From Pseudomonas fluorescens HK44 (GTDB lineage Bacteria; Pseudomonadota; Gammaproteobacteria; Pseudomonadales; Pseudomonadaceae): DNA of 64,000 nucleotides. Shown in pieces: positions 1 to 8,848 of this stretch. The notes under the pieces were generated by a model that was not told the DNA's origin, did no database searches, and saw only the letters and a program-made list of their open reading frames with translations. A program made the translations under genes and the position numbers. Where the stretch lies: contig NZ_AFOY02000023.1 of the NCBI RefSeq assembly GCF_000217955.3, positions 1-64,000 of the forward strand, read 5' to 3'. Every line of letters begins with the position of its first letter. Positions within the stretch are counted from its first letter, which is position 1.

Positions 1-28
1 GGCCCGCAGCGTGTCAGCGCTGCGGGCC
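1..28. terminator. Hairpin at window edge, probable terminator
   Basis: A 10-bp GC-rich inverted repeat (arms at 1-10 and 19-28) lies 24 bases beyond the stop of the minus-strand hydrolase gene. Its position suits transcription termination of that gene. The U-tract side for minus-strand transcription falls outside the window, so this cannot be completed. Confidence 0.5.
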
Positions 29-51
29 TTGGGGTCTTGCCGGGGTCAGGT

Positions 52-606
52 TCAGTGATTGGCCGCCAGGTAGTCATCGGTGGACACCACCGTTGCGTAG
101 GCAAAACCCAGGGCCGACATGAACGCGGCATGCACCTGGGCGGCGGGGACAGTCATGCCGTTGAACTCCAGGTCTCGGGTGGCGCAAGCGTCGTGGATCA
201 CCGTGACGCCGTAGCCAAGGTCGGCCGCGGCACGTGCGGCGCCATCGATGCACATGTGGCTCATGCTGCCGACGATCACCAGGTTGTCGATGCCGTGTTG
301 GTCAAGGATCGACTCCAGTTCGGTTTCGCGGAATGCGTTGACGAAGTGTTTGAGCACCACCGGTTCATGGCTGTGGTTGCGGACTTTTGGGTGCAACTGC
401 GCGCCCTCCGAGCCCGGTGTGAAAAACGGCGCGGTGTCAGAGGTGAATTCATGGCGGATATGCACCACCTGATCACCGACATCACGGAAGGCCCGGATCA
501 CCCGCGCGGCGTTGTCGGCAGCCGCGTCGGTACCGACCAGCGGCCATTTGCCTTGAGGGAAGTAGTCATTCTGGATATCGACTACGATGAGTGCTTGCTT
601 GGCCAT
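52..606 (-). CDS. Isochorismatase-family cysteine hydrolase
   Basis: A 184-residue cytosolic hydrolase of the isochorismatase/nicotinamidase superfamily. The start is set at MAKQALIVVDIQNDYF, since the upstream extension has no family similarity. The catalytic triad of the family is visible as Asp10 in VVDIQNDYF, Lys86 in LKHF and Cys119 in SHMCIDGAAR, the last just after the usual cis-peptide region GSMS. The substrate cannot be read from sequence; candidates are amides or aryl esters. It is divergent from a GlxA-type regulator (98-base gap), a common pairing in pseudomonads that suggests control of this gene by that regulator. That link is inference. Confidence 0.9.
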   Translation of the reverse strand: MAKQALIVVDIQNDYFPQGKWPLVGTDAAADNAARVIRAFRDVGDQVVHIRHEFTSDTAPFFTPGSEGAQLHPKVRNHSHEPVVLKHFVNAFRETELESILDQHGIDNLVIVGSMSHMCIDGAARAAADLGYGVTVIHDACATRDLEFNGMTVPAAQVHAAFMSALGFAYATVVSTDDYLAANH

Positions 607-704
607 GGGTGTTTCCTCGGAAGGGTTGGTGTGGAACGAAGTATTGGGTTTCACCGGCCGTTCGAGGATTGGCCGCACCGACAATAGAAGGGGGAAAACT
701 GACA

Positions 705-1694
705 ATGGGCGTAGAACGCGCAGTCGCCGAGTTGGGCGTGCTGATCTATCCCGGCGCACAGATGGCGGCGGTGCATGGTTTGACGGATCTGTTCGGTGTC
801 GCGAATCGCATCGCCGCCGAGCATCAGAGCGCGCAACTGCCATTGTTGCGAGTCAGCCACTGGCAGGCGGATGTCGAGCATGCGCCCCAACGCATTTACG
901 ACAGTCATCCCGCTGCTGACGGCGCGCTGATCGCGCTGTTGATCCCGCCCTCGATTGGCGGCTTTTCCGAAGGTCAGGCATCGCCTGCGCTTATTCAGTG
1001 GATTCGCCAGCAACACGCGGCCGGCGCGACCCTTGGCGGGGTGTGCGTGGGGTCTATTCTGTTGGCCGAAAGCGGTCTGCTCGACGGTCGCCGCGCCACC
1101 ACTCACTGGACCTCGGCGAAAAAATTTGCCGAGCGTTACCCGAAGGTCGCGCTCAACGCCGACAAACCCATTGTCGACGATGGCGACCTGATCACCACTG
1201 CCGGATTAATGGCCTGGTCGGAGCTGGGTTTGCGGCTGGTCAATCGTCTGATGGGGCCGAGCATCGCCACCAGCACCGCGCGTTTTCTGGTGATCGAACA
1301 CAGCGACAGTGCGAGCGAATGTGGCAGTAACTTCGCACCGATTCTGAGTCATGGCGATGCAGCGATTCTCAAGGTCCAGCATTGGCTGCAAGCCAACGGT
1401 GCGGTGGAGGTGTCGCTGAGCGTAATGTCGCAGCAGGCCGGACTGGAGGAGCGGACGTTCCTGCGGCGCTTTCGGGCCGCGACCGGTTTGAAACCGACCG
1501 AATACTGCCAGCACCTGCGGGTCGGCAAGGCTCGGGAGATGCTCGAGTTCACCAACGGCACCATCGATCACATCGCCTGGAACGTCGGCTACTCGGACCC
1601 GAGTGCGTTTCGCGCCACGTTCAAGAAAATCACCGGCCTGGCACCGAGTGACTATCGCGCACGATTCGGGGTGACGCCCCCCACACGGCAATAA
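705..1694 (+). CDS. GlxA family AraC-type transcriptional regulator
   Basis: A 329-residue regulator with an N-terminal DJ-1/PfpI-like sensor domain (about residues 8-185, with the nucleophile-elbow-like segment GGVCVGSILLAES around 111-123) and a C-terminal AraC double helix-turn-helix (about 225-325, with FLRRFRAATGLKPTEY and the AraC signature near GYSDPSAFRATFKK). The start at 705 is chosen because an aggggg ribosome site lies just upstream and the earlier in-frame stretch reads as non-coding. This family regulates small-molecule catabolism in pseudomonads; the effector here is unknown. It is divergent from the isochorismatase-like hydrolase, which is its most likely target. Confidence 0.9.
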   Translation: MGVERAVAELGVLIYPGAQMAAVHGLTDLFGVANRIAAEHQSAQLPLLRVSHWQADVEHAPQRIYDSHPAADGALIALLIPPSIGGFSEGQASPALIQWIRQQHAAGATLGGVCVGSILLAESGLLDGRRATTHWTSAKKFAERYPKVALNADKPIVDDGDLITTAGLMAWSELGLRLVNRLMGPSIATSTARFLVIEHSDSASECGSNFAPILSHGDAAILKVQHWLQANGAVEVSLSVMSQQAGLEERTFLRRFRAATGLKPTEYCQHLRVGKAREMLEFTNGTIDHIAWNVGYSDPSAFRATFKKITGLAPSDYRARFGVTPPTRQ

Positions 1695-1705
1695 GCAACC
1701 CCCCC

Positions 1706-1902
1706 CGTAGCAGCTGCCGAGCCCGCGAGGCTGCGTTCGGCTGCGTAGCAGTCGTAAACACTGAGTGCACAATTTAACTGAAAGACCACATAGCCTGATT
1801 TCACGACTGCTACGCAGCCGAACGCAGCCTCGCAGGCTCGGCAGCTGCTACGTGAAGTATGCAGAAACGCAGCCTCGCAGGCTCGGCAGCTGCTACGTGA
1901 AG
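1706..1902. repeat. Large inverted repeat of REP type plus a third partial copy
   Basis: Two 50-bp arms (1706-1755 and 1803-1852) are reverse complements with a single mismatch and flank a 47-base spacer. A third, partial copy of the right arm follows directly at about 1865-1902. The core contains CAGCTGCCGAGCC and GGCTGCG. It lies between the end of the AraC-type regulator and the end of the MFS gene, so it is an extragenic repeat. It differs in sequence from the GTGGCGAGGG family found elsewhere in the window. Confidence 0.8.
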
Positions 1903-1909
1903 CATACAA

Positions 1910-1932
1910 AAACGCAGCCCGAAGGCTGCGTT
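1910..1932 (-). terminator. Rho-independent terminator of the MFS gene
   Basis: The inverted repeat AACGCAGCC-CGAA-GGCTGCGTT begins 12 bases past the stop of the minus-strand MFS gene. Read on the minus strand it is followed by a run of T residues (GTTTTTGT), the classic terminator form. Confidence 0.75.
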
Positions 1933-1943
1933 GGTTTGAAGGA

Positions 1944-3155
1944 TCAGTGCCCGGCGACAATCTGTGCCGAACCCTGCACCGGCTCGGCATACACCGGGCC
2001 GAGGCGATCAAGTCGACCGCTCCAGGCGGTCAGCGCCAACGCGACCAGCACCACCAGGCCACCGATCCACGCGGTATGGATCAAGCCCATGTGGGCGACG
2101 ATCAACCCACCACCCCAGGCACCGCCAGCGATGCCGAGGTTGAAGGCGGCGATGTTCAGGCCGGACGCAACGTCCACCGCGTTCGGTGTGTGATGCTCAG
2201 CCTGACGCACCACATACACTTGCAGGCCGGGCACGTTGCCGAACGCCACGGCGCCCCAGACCAGTACGGTGGCCAGTGCCAGCCAAGGATTACCGGCGGT
2301 GAAGGTCAGTACGAACAGCACAGCGGCGAGCAGGGCGAAGATCAGTTTCAGCGCGCTGATCGGGCCGCGTTTATCGGCCAGTTTGCCGCCCCAGATATTG
2401 CCGATGGCCACCGAGACTCCGTAGACCAGCAGCACCAGGCTGACGGTGCTGGCGCTGAAGCCGGAAATATCCTGAAGAATCGGTGCCAGGAACGTGAAGG
2501 CGATAAACGAACCTCCGTAACCGACTGCCGTCATGGCGTACACCAGCAGCAGACGAGGTTGTTTGAGCACCTGCAATTGCTGCAACAACGACGCGGGTTT
2601 GCTGTGGGCGATGTTTTTTGGCACGTAGATCAGGCTGCCGATGAACGCAATCACACCCAGCGCCGACACGGCGAGGAAGGTTTCGCGCCAGCCGAAATGT
2701 TGACCGATAAAGGTCCCCAACGGTACGCCGGTTACCAGTGCCACGGTCAGGCCGGTGAACATGATGGCAATCGCGCTGGCGGCTTTTTCTTTCGGCACCA
2801 GGCTGGTGGCGATAGTCGAGCCAATCGAGAAGAACACCCCGTGGGCCAGGCCGGTGACGATTCGCGCAATGACCAGCGACTCGTAACTCGGGGCTTTCCA
2901 GGCCAGCAGGTTGCCGAGGGTGAACAGCACCATCAGCGACAGCAGCAACAATTTGCGTGGGACTTTGCCCGTCAGGGCGGTGAGCACGGGCGCGCCAATG
3001 GCGACACCCAGCGCGTAAAGGCTGACCAGCAGGCCGGCCGACGGCAGGCTGACCCCAAGGTCGGCACCGATGGTGGGTAACAGGCCAACGATGACGAACT
3101 CGGTCGTCCCGATGGCAAAAGCGCTAAGGGTCAGCGCGAGCAAGGCAATGGGCAT
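1944..3155 (-). CDS. MFS transporter of the AraJ/YdhP drug-efflux type
   Basis: A 403-residue inner-membrane major facilitator with about 12 hydrophobic segments. The N-terminus MPIALLALTLSAFAIGTTEF and the following IVGLLPTIGADLGV are typical of the DHA1 AraJ/YdhP/NepI group. Motif A-like residues occur after TM2 (GKVPRKLLLL). The start at 3155 is preceded by GGAG at suitable spacing; the upstream extension is rejected. These proteins export sugars, nucleosides or drugs by proton antiport. The substrate cannot be told here. It appears monocistronic, with a terminator downstream. Confidence 0.9.
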   Translation of the reverse strand: MPIALLALTLSAFAIGTTEFVIVGLLPTIGADLGVSLPSAGLLVSLYALGVAIGAPVLTALTGKVPRKLLLLSLMVLFTLGNLLAWKAPSYESLVIARIVTGLAHGVFFSIGSTIATSLVPKEKAASAIAIMFTGLTVALVTGVPLGTFIGQHFGWRETFLAVSALGVIAFIGSLIYVPKNIAHSKPASLLQQLQVLKQPRLLLVYAMTAVGYGGSFIAFTFLAPILQDISGFSASTVSLVLLVYGVSVAIGNIWGGKLADKRGPISALKLIFALLAAVLFVLTFTAGNPWLALATVLVWGAVAFGNVPGLQVYVVRQAEHHTPNAVDVASGLNIAAFNLGIAGGAWGGGLIVAHMGLIHTAWIGGLVVLVALALTAWSGRLDRLGPVYAEPVQGSAQIVAGH

Positions 3156-3282
3156 GGCTGCAACTCCGGTGGTTTGATTCAGGAGCGCAGTGTCGGGGTT
3201 GGGTTCTTGCGGAAAAATAGCGAGACGGGCATTTGATATTTGACCTCTAAGCAAAGATCAAAGGCGCGTAACCCAAAACCGT

Positions 3283-6200
3283 TTACAGGGTTCTGTATTG
3301 GGTCAGTTTTTTGTGCAGCTCAGCGGTATTGGGCTGATCCAGTTCCAGCCAGTAATGCTGAGTACCGGCGATTTCGGCCGCGGCTGGCAAACCATCGCGA
3401 TACACCAACCGGTTGCTGGCGAGGGCGGGGACTTTGTGCCCCGGCAGCAGAGTGCCGGCGAGGTTTAGCGGGTCGACGCCGCAAACACTGATCAGGCTGC
3501 CGTCATGCGGGCGGCGGCGCACTTCGCGCAGCAGCGGGATCGCTTCGGGTAAGGAGAATTGTTCGCCCGCCAGACCGCTGACAAAACGTCCGCCGCGAAT
3601 CTCTCCACGTGCCTCCAGCCGGTGAAAAGTGCGCAGCAATTCGCGCCAGCTCGGCAGCCAGTCGGCCTCGCGTTCGAGCAAGCGCCAGAACACCACGCCG
3701 TAACGCCTGAGCAAGGTCAGGGCGATGTGTTCGAGGGTTTCGCTCGGGGGGCCACGGTTATCCACAACCGGCGGCGTCGATTGACGGCGCAACAAGGCCC
3801 AGCGCCCGGCATCGTCCATTCCGCCGACAAACGCTCCGCGTCCCCGTCGGCTGCTGCGCGCCTGGCGTTTGCTGGCGGGTGTTATCAGCGCGCGCAGGCC
3901 GGCGAAGCTATCGGCATTGACCAGCCCGGCGCCGACCAGTTCCTGCAAGGCGATCTCCAGCTCACTGCGCAGCAGATGGGCTTCGTGCAGCAGTTCATCG
4001 AAAAACAACGCGCCATGTTGGCTCAGCGCTTGATGGACTTTCTGGGTTTTGGGCGACAGCTCGTTGACCTCCGGTGGCTCGGTCAGGCTGCTCCAGAGCG
4101 TCACCTGCGCCCGTGGCAGCAACACAATCGGTGTGCTGCGCAGCCCTACGCCAGTGGCTTTGTTGCGAACCGTCAGTCGGGTCCAGACCAGTTTGCCGCT
4201 GCGGCACAGCTCATCCAGCCACGTCGATGAATAGCCCTTGAGCCGCGCCGGCAGAAGGTCGCTGTCCCAGGCAGACGCGGCTGCCGGGTAGCCTTCGAAC
4301 TGACTGACAATCGCCGGCAACACCGCGCTGGCCTGACCTTGGGTTGCCGGCGACAGATGCTGCCAGTCAAACAGAAAACGCATGAAGTCCTGCAACGCCA
4401 CGGGCTCGATTTCCCGACGCAGGCGTTTGACCGTGTAGCGATGAATGCGCGCCAGCAAATGCCGTTCGCACCATTCTTCTTGCGAGGTCGCCGGGCTGAA
4501 GCGCCCGCGCAACACGTAGCCTTCGCGCTCCAGTTGCGCCAGTGCCTGGGTGACTTGAGCCGTCGAAAGCCCCAGCGGTTGAGCAATCGCATGAATCGGT
4601 AGCGGACCAAAAGCGCTCAGGCGCGCCCGGATCAGTTCGACCAGCGCCTCATCAACGTCCCAGGGTTCATCGAAACCCGGCAAGGCCTGCAACGGCGGTA
4701 TCAACGCCGGGTGTGGATAGATCGCTTGCAGGCAGGTCAGGCGCTCCAGTGCCAGCCATACAGAGTGCTCCGCATTGATCTGCAAACGGCTGGCGCGCCC
4801 TCCATCCGCCAGGGTTTGCAGCCAGTGCGGCCACTGCGGATTGGCTCGTGCTTCGGCGTCGCTGATGGCGGCCAGGCTCATCAGCGCTTCATGCATTTCA
4901 TCGGCGCTGGTGGGTTGCGGCCAGGCCTCATCGCGCACCGATTGAATGGCCTCGGCATCCAGTGCGCCGAGGTCATCGGTCGATTGCGGGTCGCTCCAGC
5001 GGCGGTTGAGCACCGCTTGAGTACGGCGTTCTTCCAGCGGCGCATCGTCGAGAAAGGTGTAGGGCCGGGCGCTGAGAATTTCCGCCGCCAGCGGCGAGGG
5101 CGCAGGCAAGTCGCGGCTGATCAAGCGCACTTCTCCGCGTTCCATGCGCCGCAACAGCGCCAGCCAGCCATCGCAGTCCATGGCTTCGTGCAGGCAATCG
5201 TCGAGGGTTTGCTCGACCAGCGGGTGATCGGGAATTTCGCGCTCGCCGACGAGGTTTTCCAGGCAGGCGATCTGGTCGGGAAACACGCTGGCGATCAGGT
5301 CTTCGCTTTTCATCCGCTGGATCTGCGGCGGCACTTTGCGTCCGCCGCTGTACCGCGGCAATGCGAGGGCGACACCGGCGTTCCAGCGCCAGCGCACGCC
5401 AAATAGTGGCGCGTCGAGTACCGCTTGAATGAGGATCTGTTCGGCAGTGTTGCTGTGCAGATAACGCCAGACCTCGTCCAGTTCGAAACTGTGGCTGCTG
5501 GACAGCGACAAGACGATTGCATCTTCGCTGGCGGCGGCCTGCAATTCGAAGTTGAAGGTGCGGCAAAAGCGCTTGCGCAAGGCCAGCCCCCAGGCGCGGT
5601 TGATGCGGCTGCCGAACAGCGAGTGAATGATCAGTTGAGTGCCGCCGGACTCGTCGAAAAACCGCTCCATCAGCAGCGTGTCCTGAGACGGCAGGGCACC
5701 GAGCGTCAGCCGGGCACGGGCGAGGTACTCCACCAGTTGTTCAGCGCTGGCGAGGTTCAGGCCGAGGGTCTCGGTCAGCCAGTCGATGCTCGGTTGTACA
5801 TCGCCGGGAGTGGCACCCAACAGCTCATCGAGGTGCGCGTGCAGACGCGCCACGGCGAGTGACAATTCGGCACTGCGCCCTGGCGCTTCACCGAGCCAGA
5901 AGGGGATGGTCGGCGGCTGTCCCTGAGCGTCCTCGACGCGGATCTTGCCGGTTTCGACCCGCAGGATCCGGTACGAAGTGTTGCCCAACTGAAAGACGTC
6001 GCCAGCAATGCTTTCCACCGCGAAGTCTTCGTTGACGCTGCCGATGTTCAGCCCTTGTGGCTCCAGCAACACGCTGTAATCGGCGTTGTCGGGAATCGTC
6101 CCGCCACTGGTCACCGCCGTCAGTTTGGCGCCGCGCCGGCCACGTAATGTGCGAGTCACCGCGTCGCGGTGCAGGTAAGCGCTGCGGATTCCCTGACGAC

Positions 6201-7599
6201 CGTTATAGCCTTCGGCGAGCATCTGCAGCAGTGCTTGATAGTGTGTGTCGTCGAGTTCGGTATAGGGCGATGCGCGGCGTACCATTTCGAGCAGGGCCTG
6301 CTCCTGCCATTTCTGGCAACTGACCTCGGCGACGATCTGCTGCGCCAGTACGTCCAACGGCGCGTGGGGGATCAGCAAGGTGTCGAGTTCGCCCCGGCGC
6401 ACACAGTCGAGCAGGGCGGCGCATTCGATCAGGTCGTCGCGGGTGGTGGCGAACAGGCGGCCCTTGGGGGTGCCGCCGACCTGGTGCCCGGAGCGTCCGA
6501 CCCGTTGCAGAAACCCGGCGATCGAACGCGGCGAGGCGATCTGGCAGACCAGGTCGACGTCGCCGATGTCGATGCCCAGTTCCAGCGACGCGGTGGCGAT
6601 CAACACTTGCAGGTCGCCACGCTTGAGCCGCTGTTCGGCATCGAGGCGAAACTCCTTGGCCAGGCTGCCGTGGTGGGCGGCGACGGCGTCTTTGCCCAAG
6701 CGCTCGCTAAGGTGACGGCTCAGGCGCTCGGCCAAGCGTCGGGTGTTGACGAAAATCAGCGTGGTCCGGTGCTCGCGCGCGAGTGTGGCGATACGGTCGT
6801 AGACCAGCTCCCAGACATCGTTGGCCATCACCGCCGACAGCGGCACTGGCGGCACTTCGATGCCCAGGTCCCGTCGGCGGGCATGGCCGATATCGACGAT
6901 CTCGCAGGGGCGGCCGGTGCCCACCAGAAAACGCGAAACCGCTTCGATGGGTTTTTGCGTGGCAGACAGGCCGATGCGCATCAGCGGTTCCAGACACAAA
7001 GCCTGCAAACGCTCCAGGCTCAGGGCCAGGTGGCTGCCGCGTTTGCTGCCGGCGATGGCGTGGATTTCGTCGACGATCACCGTGCGGGTGCTGGCGAGCA
7101 TGCGCCGGCCGGAGTCGGAGCCGAGCAGCACGTACAGCGACTCCGGGGTGGTGACCAGAATGTGCGGCGCGCTTTTACGCATCGCCGAGCGGTCCTTTTG
7201 CGGAGTGTCGCCAGTGCGCACGGCGGTGTTGATCTGTAACTCGGGGAAACCCAGGCGTCGCAGTTGTTCGGTAATACCGGCCAGCGGGGTTTGCAGGTTG
7301 ATCTGGATATCGTTGGACAGCGCCTTGAGGGGCGAGACGTAAACCACCAGGGTTTCGTCGGGTAACTCGCCACCGTGTGCCAGGCCTTGATGGACCAGGT
7401 CATCGATGACCGCAAGAAACGCCGTGAGGGTTTTGCCGGAGCCGGTAGGCGCGGCGACCAGTGTCGAACGACGCTGGCGAATCAACGGCCACGCGCCGGC
7501 TTGCGCGGCGGTGACCGCCGGGAAGGTGCTGTTGAACCAGGCGCTGACGGCAGGGTGAAAGCCTGCCAGGGCGCTGTCGGCTGATACGGGGAGGTTCAT
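3283..7599 (-). CDS. lhr: Lhr-type ATP-dependent helicase
   Basis: A 1438-residue superfamily 2 helicase. Motif I APTGSGKT is at 50-57, motif II DEIH at 177-180, motif III SAT at 212-214, and motif VI QRVGRSGH lies in the second RecA domain. The long C-terminal region after about residue 850 is typical of the bacterial long Lhr, a 3'-5' DNA/RNA-DNA unwinding translocase linked to DNA repair. The length fits pseudomonad Lhr. I set the start at MNLPVSADSALAGF; the 101-residue upstream extension covers a REP element and is not coding. No clear Shine-Dalgarno precedes this ATG, so the exact start is uncertain. Confidence 0.93.
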   Translation of the reverse strand: MNLPVSADSALAGFHPAVSAWFNSTFPAVTAAQAGAWPLIRQRRSTLVAAPTGSGKTLTAFLAVIDDLVHQGLAHGGELPDETLVVYVSPLKALSNDIQINLQTPLAGITEQLRRLGFPELQINTAVRTGDTPQKDRSAMRKSAPHILVTTPESLYVLLGSDSGRRMLASTRTVIVDEIHAIAGSKRGSHLALSLERLQALCLEPLMRIGLSATQKPIEAVSRFLVGTGRPCEIVDIGHARRRDLGIEVPPVPLSAVMANDVWELVYDRIATLAREHRTTLIFVNTRRLAERLSRHLSERLGKDAVAAHHGSLAKEFRLDAEQRLKRGDLQVLIATASLELGIDIGDVDLVCQIASPRSIAGFLQRVGRSGHQVGGTPKGRLFATTRDDLIECAALLDCVRRGELDTLLIPHAPLDVLAQQIVAEVSCQKWQEQALLEMVRRASPYTELDDTHYQALLQMLAEGYNGRQGIRSAYLHRDAVTRTLRGRRGAKLTAVTSGGTIPDNADYSVLLEPQGLNIGSVNEDFAVESIAGDVFQLGNTSYRILRVETGKIRVEDAQGQPPTIPFWLGEAPGRSAELSLAVARLHAHLDELLGATPGDVQPSIDWLTETLGLNLASAEQLVEYLARARLTLGALPSQDTLLMERFFDESGGTQLIIHSLFGSRINRAWGLALRKRFCRTFNFELQAAASEDAIVLSLSSSHSFELDEVWRYLHSNTAEQILIQAVLDAPLFGVRWRWNAGVALALPRYSGGRKVPPQIQRMKSEDLIASVFPDQIACLENLVGEREIPDHPLVEQTLDDCLHEAMDCDGWLALLRRMERGEVRLISRDLPAPSPLAAEILSARPYTFLDDAPLEERRTQAVLNRRWSDPQSTDDLGALDAEAIQSVRDEAWPQPTSADEMHEALMSLAAISDAEARANPQWPHWLQTLADGGRASRLQINAEHSVWLALERLTCLQAIYPHPALIPPLQALPGFDEPWDVDEALVELIRARLSAFGPLPIHAIAQPLGLSTAQVTQALAQLEREGYVLRGRFSPATSQEEWCERHLLARIHRYTVKRLRREIEPVALQDFMRFLFDWQHLSPATQGQASAVLPAIVSQFEGYPAAASAWDSDLLPARLKGYSSTWLDELCRSGKLVWTRLTVRNKATGVGLRSTPIVLLPRAQVTLWSSLTEPPEVNELSPKTQKVHQALSQHGALFFDELLHEAHLLRSELEIALQELVGAGLVNADSFAGLRALITPASKRQARSSRRGRGAFVGGMDDAGRWALLRRQSTPPVVDNRGPPSETLEHIALTLLRRYGVVFWRLLEREADWLPSWRELLRTFHRLEARGEIRGGRFVSGLAGEQFSLPEAIPLLREVRRRPHDGSLISVCGVDPLNLAGTLLPGHKVPALASNRLVYRDGLPAAAEIAGTQHYWLELDQPNTAELHKKLTQYRTL

Positions 7600-7660
7600 G
7601 CGGTAATTTATGCGGCTGGGGGCAGGAAGTTGCAAGTCTGCGCAGCTAACCGGTAATCCT

Positions 7661-7790
7661 GTGGCGAGGGGGCTTGCCCCCGCTGGGCTGCGAAGCGGCC
7701 CCAAAACCAGCGACCACATTCCATCTGGTACACCGCGTCCACTGGATTGCGACTGCTTCGCAGTCGAACGGGGGCAAGCCCCCTCGCCAC
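7661..7790. repeat. REP-type palindromic pair
   Basis: Outward arms GTGGCGAGGGGGCTTGCCCC at the left and its reverse complement at the right enclose inner palindromes around GGGCTGCGAAG and CTGCTTCGCAG. This is the commonest extragenic element in the window. The rest of the 364-base gap upstream of lhr (7600-7660 and 7791-7963) shows nothing else I can assign. Confidence 0.85.
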
Positions 7791-7963
7791 AACAAGCCCG
7801 TTTACCCAAATGAGCGGGCGTCAAACCTGAGGATCTACACTTTACGAGTGACGGTTGCGCTTTAAACCCGCAAAATGCAACGATTCCGGCAAATCTCAAC
7901 GGCAACGCCTGCGGGCTGTGCCGATAAAATCATCGTTCCAAACAGACTGGGCCTGCTGACTCT

Positions 7964-8848
7964 ATGCGAATGCGCCTTATGTTACTGGGTGGCGGAAATG
8001 CCCTTGGGCAGGCGCTGATTCGCCTCGGTGCAGAGGAAGACATCGGTTTCCTCGCCCCCCGTCCACCGCAAGACGGCTGGGACGCCGCAAGCCTGACGCA
8101 GCTGCTCGACGATACTCGTCCCGACGCGCTGATCAATCTCGCCTACTACTTCGACTGGTTTCAGGCGGAGAGTGTGGCCGAGGCGCGTTTGGCTGCCCAG
8201 GAACGGGCGGTCGAGCGGCTGGCCGAACTGTGCCAGCATCACAATATTGTCCTGGTGCAGCCTTCCAGCTATCGGGTATTCGATGGCTCGCGGGCGACGG
8301 CCTACAGCGAAAAAGACGAACCGGTGCCGCTGGGGCTGCGTGGCCAGGCCTTGTGGCGTATCGAGCAAAGCGTGCGCGCGACCTGCCCGCAACACGTGAT
8401 GCTGCGGTTTGGCTGGTTGCTCGATGACAGCGTCGACGGCACCCTCGGGCGTTTCCTCGCGCGTGCCGAGCTGCCTGAAGAGCTGCTGATGGCCGATGAC
8501 CGGCGTGGCAACCCGACACCGGTGGACGATGCGGCGCGGGTGATTATTTCGGTGCTCAAGCAACTTGATTGCGCAGCGCCACTGTGGGGCACTTACCATT
8601 ACGCCGGGCATGAGGCGACCACGCCGCTGGCGCTGGGGCAGGCGATCCTCGCCGAAGCGCGCAATCTGCACCCGCTGGCCATTGAAGCACCGACCGCGCA
8701 GGCTCACGCCGCACGGCCGGATGCCGCCGAAGAACCGCAGCACGCGGTACTCGCCTGCAAGAAAATTCTGCACACCTTCGGGATCAAACCACGCGCCTGG
8801 CGCGCAGCACTCCCGGGCTTACTGGATAGGTTTTATCGTCATGGCTGA
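7964..8848 (+). CDS. RmlD-like NAD(P)-dependent sugar nucleotide reductase
   Basis: A 294-residue extended short-chain dehydrogenase of the dTDP-4-dehydrorhamnose reductase (RmlD) type. The N-terminal Rossmann segment MLLGGGNALGQAL is a variant of GxxGxxG. A region like the RmlD NLAYYFDWFQAE segment is at about 65-77. It overlaps the following epimerase gene by 8 bases, so the two form a translationally coupled pair. It probably corresponds to PA4069. The substrate is unknown and a role in cell-surface or secondary glycosylation is only inferred. A second ATG lies two codons downstream and could be used. Confidence 0.8.
   Translation: MRMRLMLLGGGNALGQALIRLGAEEDIGFLAPRPPQDGWDAASLTQLLDDTRPDALINLAYYFDWFQAESVAEARLAAQERAVERLAELCQHHNIVLVQPSSYRVFDGSRATAYSEKDEPVPLGLRGQALWRIEQSVRATCPQHVMLRFGWLLDDSVDGTLGRFLARAELPEELLMADDRRGNPTPVDDAARVIISVLKQLDCAAPLWGTYHYAGHEATTPLALGQAILAEARNLHPLAIEAPTAQAHAARPDAAEEPQHAVLACKKILHTFGIKPRAWRAALPGLLDRFYRHG

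Noticed and set aside
1947-3080. Long plus-strand open frame opposite the MFS gene
   Set aside because: It is composed of Gln/His/Gly-rich sequence typical of the antisense of a high-GC gene and has no family features.
7661-7790. CRISPR-like arrangement of repeated palindromes
   Set aside because: The REP copies occur singly or in inverted pairs scattered across the window, with no regular spacers and no cas genes.
7600-7905. N-terminal extension of Lhr through the REP region
   Set aside because: The extra 101 residues are translated REP sequence without similarity to the helicase; the conserved protein begins at 7599.
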